The notes under the pieces were generated by a model that saw only the letters and a list, made by a program, of their open reading frames with translations, was not told where the DNA came from and ran no database searches. Source: Pseudomonadota bacterium (GTDB lineage: Bacteria > Pseudomonadota > Gammaproteobacteria > Burkholderiales > Burkholderiaceae_C). From it: a DNA stretch of 64,000 bases. Positions 17,828 to 25,666 of this stretch are shown in pieces (the stretch's first letter is position 1; each line of letters opens with the position of its first letter). Location: positions 65,119 to 129,118 of the forward strand of contig JADFIG010000006.1 of NCBI GenBank assembly GCA_022566735.1, in the 5' to 3' direction. Made by a program: the position numbers and the translations under genes.

Positions 17828-19341
17828 TGGACGTGCGCAAGACGCCACGCCGCAGCGCGGGCCAGCACACCGATGTGCAGCTCTGGCTCGGCCCCGAGGA
17901 CCTGCAATGGGGCGCCTGGCGGGCGGGGCAGTGCCTGCCGCAGGCCTGCGGCAGCGAGGCGCTGGCCGCGTCCCCCGACCTGGCACCGGCCGATGCCGCC
18001 ACCGACCGCCATGCCGCCCTCGTGCAGGCCGTGGGCCGGCTGGTCGGGCACTGGGCCGCGCTGGCGGCCGAGGCCGGCGTCGGTGGGGGGCGCCTGCGCC
18101 TGCGCGTCACGGTGGCCGACGTGCACTTGCAGGTGGCCACGCTGGCGTGGACCCCATTGGTGATGCGCGAGGACCTGCTGCCCTCCCTGGCCCAGGCCCA
18201 GCTGGTGCAGGCCGGCCACGAGCCCCAGCCCGGCGACGTGCTGCGCGTGGGGGAGGGGCCCGCGGGACAGGACCGCTGCGTGGTGGCCTACCCGCAAGCC
18301 CTGCTGGACGCCTGCCGCGGACTGGCCCGCGAACTGGGGGCGGAGCTGGTGTCGGTGCTGCCGTTGTCGGTGCAGGCCTGGGAGATCGCACGGCCCTGGC
18401 GCCAGCCGCCGGGGCCCGACCGCCGCGCGGGGCAGCCCGCCGTGCTGGGGGTGCTGGTCGATGGCATGGCTCTGCTCAGCGACGGTGGGCGCCAGCTTGG
18501 CCGCAGCCAGGCCCAGCGCCACGCCCAGCCGGCCACGGTCTTGCGCGGGCAATGGCGTCGCCGCCAGTTGCGCTGGTGGGCGAGGCCTGCGGAGGGGGGT
18601 GTCGGCACCCTGGCGGCCACCTCGGCCGGCGTGGCGGCATCCCGCCTGCCGGTGCTGGACTTGCGCAGCGAGGCCGCCAGCACGCCTTTGCAGGACGATG
18701 CATTTGCGGTGTTGCCGCTGTCCTCGCCGCCGCTCCTGGCATCGGCATCGGCCGCCGATGGCTGCGTGCCCTCGCCCCTGCTGGCCTGCTTGCAGCAGGG
18801 CCCGCGTCCCGAAGGCCACGCGCTCAATGCGGTGAGGCGCGCGGCCCGGCCCGCGCCGGGCTGGTGGCTGGCCGCTGTGGCCGTGTGGCTGATGGCCTTG
18901 CTGCTGGTGGTCGACAACGGCTCGCTCTGGCAGGATCGCCGCCTAGCGCAGGCGGCCATGCCCCGGCCTGCGCAGGCCAGCCTCGCCCTCGCGGTGCCGG
19001 CCCCGGCTTTCAGCCGCGAAGAGCTGGCCCAGGTGCAGCAGGTCAACGAGGCGGTGCGCCGGCTCAACCTGCCCATCGATGCGCTGCTGGAAGGCCTGCG
19101 TGCGCCGCAGGACGTGCGGGTGGCGGTGCTCAGCGTGGACATCCGCGCCAGCACGGCCGCAGGGCGGGGCGCCAGCGTCGTGCGCGCCCAGGCCGAAGAC
19201 GGCGTCGACATGGCCCGCTACGTGGCCTTCGTGGCCGACCGCGCCCCGTTCGTGGACGCTCACCTCAAGCAGCACGAGCGCCGCGAGGACGAGGCCGGGC
19301 GCCCCTACCTGTTCACCCTGGAGGCGGCATGGCCTCAGTGA
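17827..19341 (+). CDS. PilM/GspL-like (MshI-like) inner-membrane assembly protein
   Basis: This is a 504-residue protein; the ATG at 17827 shares one base with the gspE stop. Residues 1-335 resemble the degenerate actin-like cytoplasmic domain of PilM, GspL and MshI. A single membrane helix lies at about 342-360. A periplasmic coil (about 395-425) and a small ferredoxin-like domain similar to PilN/GspL-C end the protein. The layout suggests PilM and PilN functions in one chain, as in GspL. Similarity is low, and the call rests mainly on topology and position between the ATPase and a PilO-like gene. It would connect the ATPase to the periplasmic alignment proteins. Confidence 0.65.
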   Translation: MDVRKTPRRSAGQHTDVQLWLGPEDLQWGAWRAGQCLPQACGSEALAASPDLAPADAATDRHAALVQAVGRLVGHWAALAAEAGVGGGRLRLRVTVADVHLQVATLAWTPLVMREDLLPSLAQAQLVQAGHEPQPGDVLRVGEGPAGQDRCVVAYPQALLDACRGLARELGAELVSVLPLSVQAWEIARPWRQPPGPDRRAGQPAVLGVLVDGMALLSDGGRQLGRSQAQRHAQPATVLRGQWRRRQLRWWARPAEGGVGTLAATSAGVAASRLPVLDLRSEAASTPLQDDAFAVLPLSSPPLLASASAADGCVPSPLLACLQQGPRPEGHALNAVRRAARPAPGWWLAAVAVWLMALLLVVDNGSLWQDRRLAQAAMPRPAQASLALAVPAPAFSREELAQVQQVNEAVRRLNLPIDALLEGLRAPQDVRVAVLSVDIRASTAAGRGASVVRAQAEDGVDMARYVAFVADRAPFVDAHLKQHERREDEAGRPYLFTLEAAWPQ

Positions 19342-19937
19342 GCGCATCGGTGCTGGCCATGGGGGCGCGCTGGCGCTGGCAACTGGCCCAGGCGCTGCGT
19401 GGCCTGTGGCGCCGCCAGGGCTGGGCGGCGGTGGCCGTGCTGGCCGGGACGGTGCTCGGCGCGCTGGCCGCGGGCATGAGCGTGTGGCAGCGCGAGGCCC
19501 TGCGCCAGGAGCTCGCCGCCCAGGTGCCGTCGGGCCAGGCCCCGCGCCGCGCCGAACCCATCGCGCTGTCCGAGCCGGGACGTGAGCAGGACCGCGCACG
19601 TCTGCAGGCCTTCCTCACCGGCCTGCCCTCGCACCGCGACATCCCCTCGGCGGTGCAGACCCTGCTGACCCTGGCCGACCAGCACGGCGTGGCCATGCTC
19701 AAGGGCGACTACCAGTTCCAGCCTGACGCCAACGCCGGCTTCGCGCGCTACCGCATGTCGCTGCCGGTGCGCGGCAGCAGCACCCAGGTGCGCCGCTTCC
19801 TGGGCGCCGCGCTGAAGGCCCAGCCCAGCCTGGGCGTGGAGAGCGTGCAGCTGCGCCGCGAGCAGGTCAGCGTCGACCAGATCGAGGCCCGCGTCGAGTG
19901 GGTGCTCTACACCCGCCTGCCGGAGGTGCGGCCATGA
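19329..19937 (+). CDS. PilO/GspM-like (MshJ-like) alignment protein
   Basis: This is a 202-residue protein starting at ATG 19329, preceded by GGAGG and overlapping the previous gene by 13 bp. A short cytoplasmic N-terminus is followed by one membrane helix (about residues 31-50), a coiled-coil-prone stretch, and a C-terminal alpha/beta domain (about 115-200) of the ferredoxin-like type found in PilO and GspM. Motifs are weak, as usual in this family. It probably pairs with the preceding PilM/GspL-like protein in the inner-membrane alignment complex. Confidence 0.65.
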   Translation: MASVSASVLAMGARWRWQLAQALRGLWRRQGWAAVAVLAGTVLGALAAGMSVWQREALRQELAAQVPSGQAPRRAEPIALSEPGREQDRARLQAFLTGLPSHRDIPSAVQTLLTLADQHGVAMLKGDYQFQPDANAGFARYRMSLPVRGSSTQVRRFLGAALKAQPSLGVESVQLRREQVSVDQIEARVEWVLYTRLPEVRP

Positions 19938-20590
19938 GCGGCCTCGTCACGACCACGGCCACGTCCCCCGCGGCGCAGCGCCGGGCCCGCCAGCGCTGGC
20001 TGGTGCTGGGCCTGGGTGCGACCCTGGCCGCCGCCTACTTCGCGCCGCCACCCGACGATGGCGGCGTGGTGCCCAGCCAGCGCACGCAGCGGGGCCCGAC
20101 GGCCTCGTCATCCACACCCACATCGGTGATGGCGTCCGGCGCGGCCTCGGCCCCTGCCGTGCCCGCTGCGGCCGGCACTTCTGCCGCCACCACGGCCTTC
20201 CACACGACCGTCCAAACGGCCGTCCAAACGGCCGCCGGCACCGTCCTGGCCATCCAGCCACGCGAGGCCTTCTCCGGCGACGACGCCCTGTTCCGCGGCC
20301 AGGCCGTGGCGATGGCCGCCCCGCAGGCCCGGCCGCAGCCGCCTGCGGTGCTGGCCTCGGCCCCCGCCGAGGAGCCCGTGCCGCGCCTGAGCCTGAAGCT
20401 GATCGGCCGCTATGTGGACAACGGTGCCACCGCCGCCTTCGTGCAGCTGCAGGATCAGAACCTGGTGGTGCGCGTGGGCGAGTTGCTGGGTGCGCAGCAC
20501 CGTGTGGAGCAGATCGACGAGGTGTCGCTGACCGTGCGCCACCTGCCGTCCGGGCAATTGCAGACCCACCGCCTGGACGGGGCGCCGTGA
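19934..20590 (+). CDS. PilP/GspC-like (MshK-like) periplasmic linker to the secretin
   Basis: This is a 218-residue protein overlapping the previous stop as ATGA. One membrane helix (about 22-37) is followed by a Ser/Thr/Ala/Pro-rich linker containing a 12-bp tandem duplication (VQTAVQTA, about 94-103). The C-terminal beta domain (about 150-210) follows the homology-region pattern of GspC and PilP: LSLKLIGRYV, AAFVQLQDQ, VVRVGELLG. This domain binds the N-terminal secretin domain in both T2SS and type IV pili. No PDZ domain is present, which separates it from classical GspC. Confidence 0.65.
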   Translation: MSGLVTTTATSPAAQRRARQRWLVLGLGATLAAAYFAPPPDDGGVVPSQRTQRGPTASSSTPTSVMASGAASAPAVPAAAGTSAATTAFHTTVQTAVQTAAGTVLAIQPREAFSGDDALFRGQAVAMAAPQARPQPPAVLASAPAEEPVPRLSLKLIGRYVDNGATAAFVQLQDQNLVVRVGELLGAQHRVEQIDEVSLTVRHLPSGQLQTHRLDGAP

Positions 20591-20645
20591 GCGCAGAGGG
20601 CAGGACATGACACGACGACATGACACGACGGATGAGGACTTGAAC

Positions 20646-23078
20646 ATGGTGGCCAGGCAACTTCGGGGCGTGCAGCGCTGCGCAGGTGCGCTCCTGCTGG
20701 GCTGGGCCTTGGGCCTGGGCGGCTGTGCCTTGCTGGAGCCCAGCGCCTACCAGGAAGGGCAGGCCTTGCTGGACCAGGGCCAGGTCCTGCCCGGCCTGGC
20801 CAAGCTAGAAGAGGCGGTCAAGCAGGAGCCGCGCCGCCCGCAGTACCGCATCACCCTGGCGACGCGCCGCGCCACCGCCATCCAGCAGCTGCACCAGCGT
20901 GGCCAGGCCGCGCTGGCCGAGGGCCGGCTGAGCGAGGCCGAAGAAGCCTTCCGCGTGCTGCTGCTCATCGACCCCGAACACGCCATGGCGCGCCAGGGCC
21001 AGGCCGCCATCGTGCTGGAGCGCCGCCAGCGCGTCCTGCTGGCCGAGGTCGATGCCCTGCTCAAGAAGGGCGGCGCCACCGAGCTGCAGCAGGCCCAGGA
21101 CAAGCTGCGCACCGTGCTCGGCGAGAACCCCCAGCACAAGCTGGCGCTGACGCTCAAGGCCCGCCTGCAAGACGAGCTGGCCAGGCAGCCCAGGCCCGGC
21201 CAGCGCCTGGCCGCCGTCTTCCAGAAGCCCATCACGCTGGAGTTCCGCGACGCACCGCTCAAGGCCGTCTTCGATGTCATCTCCAAGGTCTCGGGGCTGA
21301 ACTTCTTTTTCGACCGCGAGATCCGCCCCGACCTGAAGGCCACCATCCTGGCGAAGAACACCTCCATCGAGGACGCCATCCGCCTGCTGCTGGTCACCAA
21401 CCAGCTGGAGCAGAAGGTGCTGGGCGACAACGCCATCCTCATCTACCCGAACACGCCGGCCAAGCTCAAGGACTACCAGGCGCTGACGGTGCGCTCCTTC
21501 TACCTGGCCAATGCCGACGTGAAGTCGGTGTCCAACTCGATCAAGACCCTGCTCAAGACCAAGGACATGGTCATCGACGAGCGCCTGGGCATCATCATGC
21601 TGCGCGACACGCCCGAGGTGATCCGCATGGCCGAGCGCATCGTCGCCCTGCAGGACCTGCGCGACCCCGAGGTCATGCTCGAAGTCGAGGTGATGGAGGT
21701 CAAGCGCTCGCGCCTGCTGGAGCTGGGCGTGCAGTGGCCCAGCCAGCTCGGCCTGGCGCCGCTCAAGGGCAGCAGCGGCTCGGTCACGCTGGCCGACCTC
21801 AACAACCTCGGCGGCTCGACCATCCAGGCCACGCTGGGCAGCACGCTCATCAACGCCCGCAAGGAAGACTCGGACGGCAACATCCTGGCCAACCCGCGCA
21901 TCCGCGTGCGCAACAAGGAAAAGGCCAAGGTGCTGATCGGCGACCGCGTGCCCGTCATCACCACCACGTCGACGTCCACGGGCTTCGTGTCCGAGTCGGT
22001 GAACTACGTCGATGTGGGCCTCAAGCTCGACGTCGAGCCCAACATCTACCTCGACGACGAGGTCGCCATCAAGGTCAACCTGGAGGTCTCCAGCCTGGTG
22101 CGCGAGGTGCTGAGCAAGTCGGGCAGCCTGTCCTACCAGATCGGCACGCGCGGCGCCAACACCGTGCTGCGCTTGCGCGATGGCGAGACGCAGATCCTGG
22201 CCGGCCTGATCAGCGACGAGGAGCGCAGCACCGCCAACAAGGTGCCGCTGCTGGGCGAGATGCCCGTGCTGGGCCGCCTGTTCGGCAGCCAGAAGGACGA
22301 CACGCAGCGCACCGAGATCCTGCTGTCGATCACGCCGCGCGTGGTGCGCTCGCTCAGCCGCCCCGAGCTGATGCAGGCCGAGTTCGAGTCGGGCACGGAA
22401 ACCAGCATCGGTGCCGACCCGCTGCTGCTGCGGACGCTGGAGCCTGCACCAGGCGAGGCGGCGGCCAAGCCTGCGGCCGTTGCCGGTGGCGCGGTCGCTG
22501 CGGCCGGTGCAGCCCCTGCTTCCTCGGCCCCGGCCGCACCGCTGCCGGGCGCTACGCCCGTGCCCTTGAGCAGCGGCAGCGTGCCCTCCACCAGCGTGGC
22601 CCCGGCCGCACCCCTGGTGGCGGCCACGCCAGCGGCCCTGCCCGGCGCCCTGTCCCTGAGCTGGCAGGCCCCCGCCCAGGTCAAGGCCGGCGAGCAGTTC
22701 ACCGCGGTGCTGCGCCTGCAGTCCAGCGCCGCGCTCACCGGCCTGCCGGCCCTCATCGCCTTCGACCCGCAACTGCTGCAGGTGGCCAGCGTGCAGGAGG
22801 GCGATTTCCTCAAGCAGGCCGGCGCGCAGACGCAGTTCAGCCAGCGCGTGGACGCGGCCCAGGGCAAGGTCTTCGTGGCCGGTGTGCGCCAGAACGCCCA
22901 AGGGCCGGTGGCCGGCATCAACGGCGTGGGCAGCGTGCTGTCGGTCACCTTCAAGGCGCTCAAGCCGCCGCCGGCCGGCACCACCGCGCGCATCCAGCTG
23001 CTGTCGCTCACGCCCGAGCCCGCCGTCACCGCACCGCTCAAGCTGCCGCTGGAGCACAGCCTGCGCATCGCGCCCTGA
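20646..23078 (+). CDS. gspD: Secretin lipoprotein with N-terminal TPR and C-terminal cohesin-like domain
   Basis: The ATG at 20646 (GAGGA about 8 bp upstream) gives a lipoprotein signal with lipobox GLGGC; the ATG at 20607 is an alternative that would add 13 residues. The 810-residue protein has TPR-like helices (about 30-185), a secretin N-domain beginning ITLEFRDAPLKAVFDVI, further N-domains, and the secretin barrel (about 340-565) with VGLKLDVEPNI, QILAGLIS and RTEILLSITPRVV. A low-complexity Ala/Pro linker leads to a C-terminal beta domain (about 669-810) with the pattern of cohesin domains. This forms the outer-membrane pore of the secretion machine. TPR plus secretin occurs in MshL/PilQ-like relatives; the cohesin tail is unusual for canonical GspD. 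Confidence 0.9.
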   Translation: MVARQLRGVQRCAGALLLGWALGLGGCALLEPSAYQEGQALLDQGQVLPGLAKLEEAVKQEPRRPQYRITLATRRATAIQQLHQRGQAALAEGRLSEAEEAFRVLLLIDPEHAMARQGQAAIVLERRQRVLLAEVDALLKKGGATELQQAQDKLRTVLGENPQHKLALTLKARLQDELARQPRPGQRLAAVFQKPITLEFRDAPLKAVFDVISKVSGLNFFFDREIRPDLKATILAKNTSIEDAIRLLLVTNQLEQKVLGDNAILIYPNTPAKLKDYQALTVRSFYLANADVKSVSNSIKTLLKTKDMVIDERLGIIMLRDTPEVIRMAERIVALQDLRDPEVMLEVEVMEVKRSRLLELGVQWPSQLGLAPLKGSSGSVTLADLNNLGGSTIQATLGSTLINARKEDSDGNILANPRIRVRNKEKAKVLIGDRVPVITTTSTSTGFVSESVNYVDVGLKLDVEPNIYLDDEVAIKVNLEVSSLVREVLSKSGSLSYQIGTRGANTVLRLRDGETQILAGLISDEERSTANKVPLLGEMPVLGRLFGSQKDDTQRTEILLSITPRVVRSLSRPELMQAEFESGTETSIGADPLLLRTLEPAPGEAAAKPAAVAGGAVAAAGAAPASSAPAAPLPGATPVPLSSGSVPSTSVAPAAPLVAATPAALPGALSLSWQAPAQVKAGEQFTAVLRLQSSAALTGLPALIAFDPQLLQVASVQEGDFLKQAGAQTQFSQRVDAAQGKVFVAGVRQNAQGPVAGINGVGSVLSVTFKALKPPPAGTTARIQLLSLTPEPAVTAPLKLPLEHSLRIAP

Positions 23079-23108
23079 GCGATGCGGGTGCCCATCCTGG
23101 AGACGGCC

Positions 23109-23573
23109 ATGCGCGGCTTCACCTTCATCGAACTGCTGATGACCCTGGCCATCATGGGCGTGCTGGCCATGGTCACCGTGCCCATGGCCCAGGTGGCGGT
23201 GCAACGCGACCGCGAGCACGACCTGCGCCTGGCGCTGGCCGAGATCCGCCAGGGGCTGGACGCCTACAAACGCGCCGCCGACGCGGGCCGCATCGAGGTC
23301 AAGGTGGGCGAGTCCGGCTACCCCAAACGCCTGAACGCCCTGGTCGAAGGCGTGCCTGACCAGCGCAACCCCAGCCGCCAGCCCATCTACTTCCTGCGGG
23401 CCCTGCCGCGGGACCCGCTCCACCCTGACCCGAACACCCCGGCCGACCAGACCTGGGCCCTGCGCAGCCACGCCTCGCCCCCCGACGCCCCGGCCGAAGG
23501 CGACGATGTGTTCGACGTGCGCTCGCGCTCCGAGGCCACCGGGCTCAACGGCGTGCCGTACAGGAAATGGTGA
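23109..23573 (+). CDS. Type II secretion/type IV pseudopilin (GspG-like)
   Basis: This is a 154-residue protein with the short leader MRG and cleavage before FTFIELLMTLAIMGVLAMV; Glu5 is present. I chose the ATG at 23109, which has GGAGA 6 bp upstream; the in-frame ATG at 23082 would add nine residues. After the helix comes a domain with RLNALVEGVP, YFLRALPRDP and a disordered Asp/Pro-rich end. It lacks the classical GspG DPWG motif. It is probably a second pseudopilin of the same machine. It overlaps or abuts the next gene. Confidence 0.82.
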   Translation: MRGFTFIELLMTLAIMGVLAMVTVPMAQVAVQRDREHDLRLALAEIRQGLDAYKRAADAGRIEVKVGESGYPKRLNALVEGVPDQRNPSRQPIYFLRALPRDPLHPDPNTPADQTWALRSHASPPDAPAEGDDVFDVRSRSEATGLNGVPYRKW

Positions 23574-23584
23574 GGATGCCGCCC

Positions 23585-23992
23585 ATGCCCCGAACCATGC
23601 CCCGCACCGTGCGTCCTGGCTTGCCCCGCCGCGGCTTCACCTTGATGGAGATGCTGGTGGTGCTGGCCATCGTGGCCCTGCTGCTGACGCTGGCCACGCC
23701 GCGCTACTTCGGCTCGCTGGAGAAGAGCCGAGAGGTGGCCTTGAAGGAAAACCTGCGCGTGATGCGCGTGACCATCGACAAGTTCTACGGCGACAAGGGC
23801 CGCTACCCCGAGGCCTTGCAGGAGCTCGTCGAGGCCGGCTACCTGCGCGAGGTGCCGATGGACCCCGTCACCGAATCGGCCTCCAGCTGGGTGGCCGTGC
23901 CGCCCAGGCAGTCGGACCTGCAAGGCGTGGCCGACGTGCGCAGCGGCGCTTCCGGACAATCGCGCGATGGCACGGCGTTCGCATCCTTCTGA
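23585..23992 (+). CDS. Type II secretion pseudopilin (GspG/GspH-like)
   Basis: The protein is about 135 residues. Three in-frame ATGs (23567, 23576, 23585) compete; 23585 has GGTGAGG upstream. The leader is basic and ends RRG before FTLMEMLVVLAIVALLLTLATPRYF, with Glu at mature position 5. A GspG-like core follows: KFYGDKGRYPEALQEL, and DPVTESASSW, which replaces the usual DPWG. The end overlaps the next gene by 26 bp, so the two are tightly coupled. Confidence 0.82.
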   Translation: MPRTMPRTVRPGLPRRGFTLMEMLVVLAIVALLLTLATPRYFGSLEKSREVALKENLRVMRVTIDKFYGDKGRYPEALQELVEAGYLREVPMDPVTESASSWVAVPPRQSDLQGVADVRSGASGQSRDGTAFASF

Positions 23993-24713
23993 CGGCGCCC
24001 GGGGCTTCGCCTACCTGTGGCTGCTGTTCACGGTGGCCTTCATGGGCGTGGGCCTGGTCGTCGTGGCCGAGGTCCACGCCGTGGCGCAGCAGCGCGACAA
24101 GGAGCGCGAGCTGCTGGCCATCGGCCACCAGTTCCGCGAGGCCCTGCGCCGCTACCAGGAGCGCTCCGGGCCGCTGCCGGGGCAGTTGCCAGGGCAGCTG
24201 CCTCAGGGCGGCGCGGTGGTGGGCGTCACCGGTGGCGTGACCGGCCTGCCCACGACCGCGGGGACGCCGCTGGGGGGCGGCGCAGGTGCCCGCCCGTACC
24301 CGGCCTCGCTCGACGAATTGCTGCAGGACCCGCGCACCCCCGGCATCACCCGCCACCTGCGGCAGGTGTTTGTGGACCCCATGACCGGCAAGGCCGAGTG
24401 GGGGCTGGTGCGGGTGGGCGGGCGCATCGTCGGCATCCACTCGCTGTCGCAGCGGCAGCCCATCAAGCAAGCCGGCTTCGAGGACCAGGACATGGCGTTC
24501 GCCGGCAAGGAGCGCTACCGCGACTGGGTCTTCACCTACCCGGCCCATTTGATGGCGAGCCTGCCGTCCGACGGGGGCGGTGCGAATGTCGGCAGTGGGA
24601 TGAGCGGCGCCAATGGTGCCAATGGCGCGCCGGGCGTCGCAGCACCGGGACAGCCGGGTCTGTTTGGCCAAGGTGGCCTGGGCACCTCCGGCACCACGAA
24701 GGGAGGGCGGTGA
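23967..24713 (+). CDS. Pseudopilin-like protein with long Gly-rich tail
   Basis: This is a 248-residue protein. The leader ends ARG before FAYLWLLFTVAFMGVGLVVV; Glu at position 5 is missing (Tyr-Leu-Trp instead), so processing may differ from that of other pseudopilins. A GspG-like middle (YPASLDELLQDP, FVDPMTGKAEWGLV) is interrupted by a Gly/Pro insert (about 72-110). The C-terminal 35 residues are Gly/Ala/Asn-rich and probably disordered. Position and topology make it a minor pseudopilin of this operon, perhaps at the tip. Its stop shares one base with the next start. Confidence 0.72.
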   Translation: MARRSHPSDGARGFAYLWLLFTVAFMGVGLVVVAEVHAVAQQRDKERELLAIGHQFREALRRYQERSGPLPGQLPGQLPQGGAVVGVTGGVTGLPTTAGTPLGGGAGARPYPASLDELLQDPRTPGITRHLRQVFVDPMTGKAEWGLVRVGGRIVGIHSLSQRQPIKQAGFEDQDMAFAGKERYRDWVFTYPAHLMASLPSDGGGANVGSGMSGANGANGAPGVAAPGQPGLFGQGGLGTSGTTKGGR

Positions 24714-25666
24714 TGTTCAGGACGATGTCAGGCGGGCGGTGCAGGGTCATTGCGGCAAGCCTGTGGGTGGCGCTGTGTGGCGGCATGGGCGGCCTGGCCC
24801 AGGCCGAGGTGCGCACCCAGGGCCTGGCCATGCCCCAGGCCCTGCAAGGCGTGCAGGCGGCGGGTTCGGCCTGTGCGCGCAGCACCGAAGCGGGCGGGCT
24901 GGCGGCCTCGGGCGCGGCGCTGCCGGCACCGGACCCGCGCTGTGCCGTGTCGGTGAGCGACCTGCTGGCGGCACTGGCGCGCGACAAGGCTGCGGGGGAT
25001 GTGGTCTGGGTGGACGTGCGCCGCCCCGAGCAGGCCGATGCCGACCCCTGGCCCGGCGCCTTGCGCCTGTCGCCCGACGCCCTGCGCACCAAGGCCTACC
25101 TGCGCAGCAAGCGCATCGTGCTGCTGGGCGAGGGGCGGGGCCAGAGCCAATGGCTGTCGCACTGCCGGCGGCTCCAGGCCGATGGCTTTGCCCGCGTTCA
25201 GGTGCTGCAAGGCGGGGTGCCGCAATGGCGCCTGCACGAGGCCTTGAGCACCGTGCCACCCGCCCCCCTGCCGCCGCCGGTGATGCTGGACGGCCCTGGC
25301 CTCTGGGCGGAAAGCCTGGACGAGGGCAACCTGGTCATCGGTCTGGCCGGCGATGGCCTGGCCCCGCTGCTGCCCTCCGTCCTGCCCTTCGCCAGCCAGG
25401 TCGACCACGCCTCGCCGCAGGCCGTGCGCGGCCTGATCGAACGCCGCCGCCAGGCCACCCGCACGCCGCTGTCGGCCGTGGTGCTGGCCGTCACGCCCGA
25501 GCGCGCCGCCAGCCTGTCGCTGGACACCCTGCGCCAGGCGCTGTGGCCGGTGCCGGTGCTGCTGCACAGCGGCGCGCCCGGCGCCTTGCGCGCCCAGCTC
25601 AAGCAGATGGAAGCCGGCTGGACCGCCCGCGAGCGCGGCCCCAGGCAGCCGAGGTGCGGTCAATGA
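24713..25666 (+). CDS. Secreted rhodanese-like domain protein lacking the catalytic cysteine
   Basis: This is a 317-residue protein with a signal peptide ending AQA. A rhodanese-like domain lies at about 80-180: VSDLLAALARDKA, VVWVDVRRPEQ, IVLLGEGRGQS and GVPQWR. The active-site loop that should read Cys-x-x-Gly-x-(R/A)-S has Gly in place of Cys, so sulfurtransferase activity is unlikely. A second alpha/beta half (about 210-310) may be another degenerate rhodanese repeat. It is translationally coupled (TGATG) to the pseudopilin gene and overlaps the transglutaminase gene, so it probably works in the periplasm with the secretion machine. Its role is unknown. Confidence 0.7.
   Translation: MFRTMSGGRCRVIAASLWVALCGGMGGLAQAEVRTQGLAMPQALQGVQAAGSACARSTEAGGLAASGAALPAPDPRCAVSVSDLLAALARDKAAGDVVWVDVRRPEQADADPWPGALRLSPDALRTKAYLRSKRIVLLGEGRGQSQWLSHCRRLQADGFARVQVLQGGVPQWRLHEALSTVPPAPLPPPVMLDGPGLWAESLDEGNLVIGLAGDGLAPLLPSVLPFASQVDHASPQAVRGLIERRRQATRTPLSAVVLAVTPERAASLSLDTLRQALWPVPVLLHSGAPGALRAQLKQMEAGWTARERGPRQPRCGQ

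Noticed and set aside
20805..23471. Minus-strand open frame of 888 residues opposite the secretin gene
   Set aside because: No motif and a shadow-like composition; the plus strand has clear secretin motifs.
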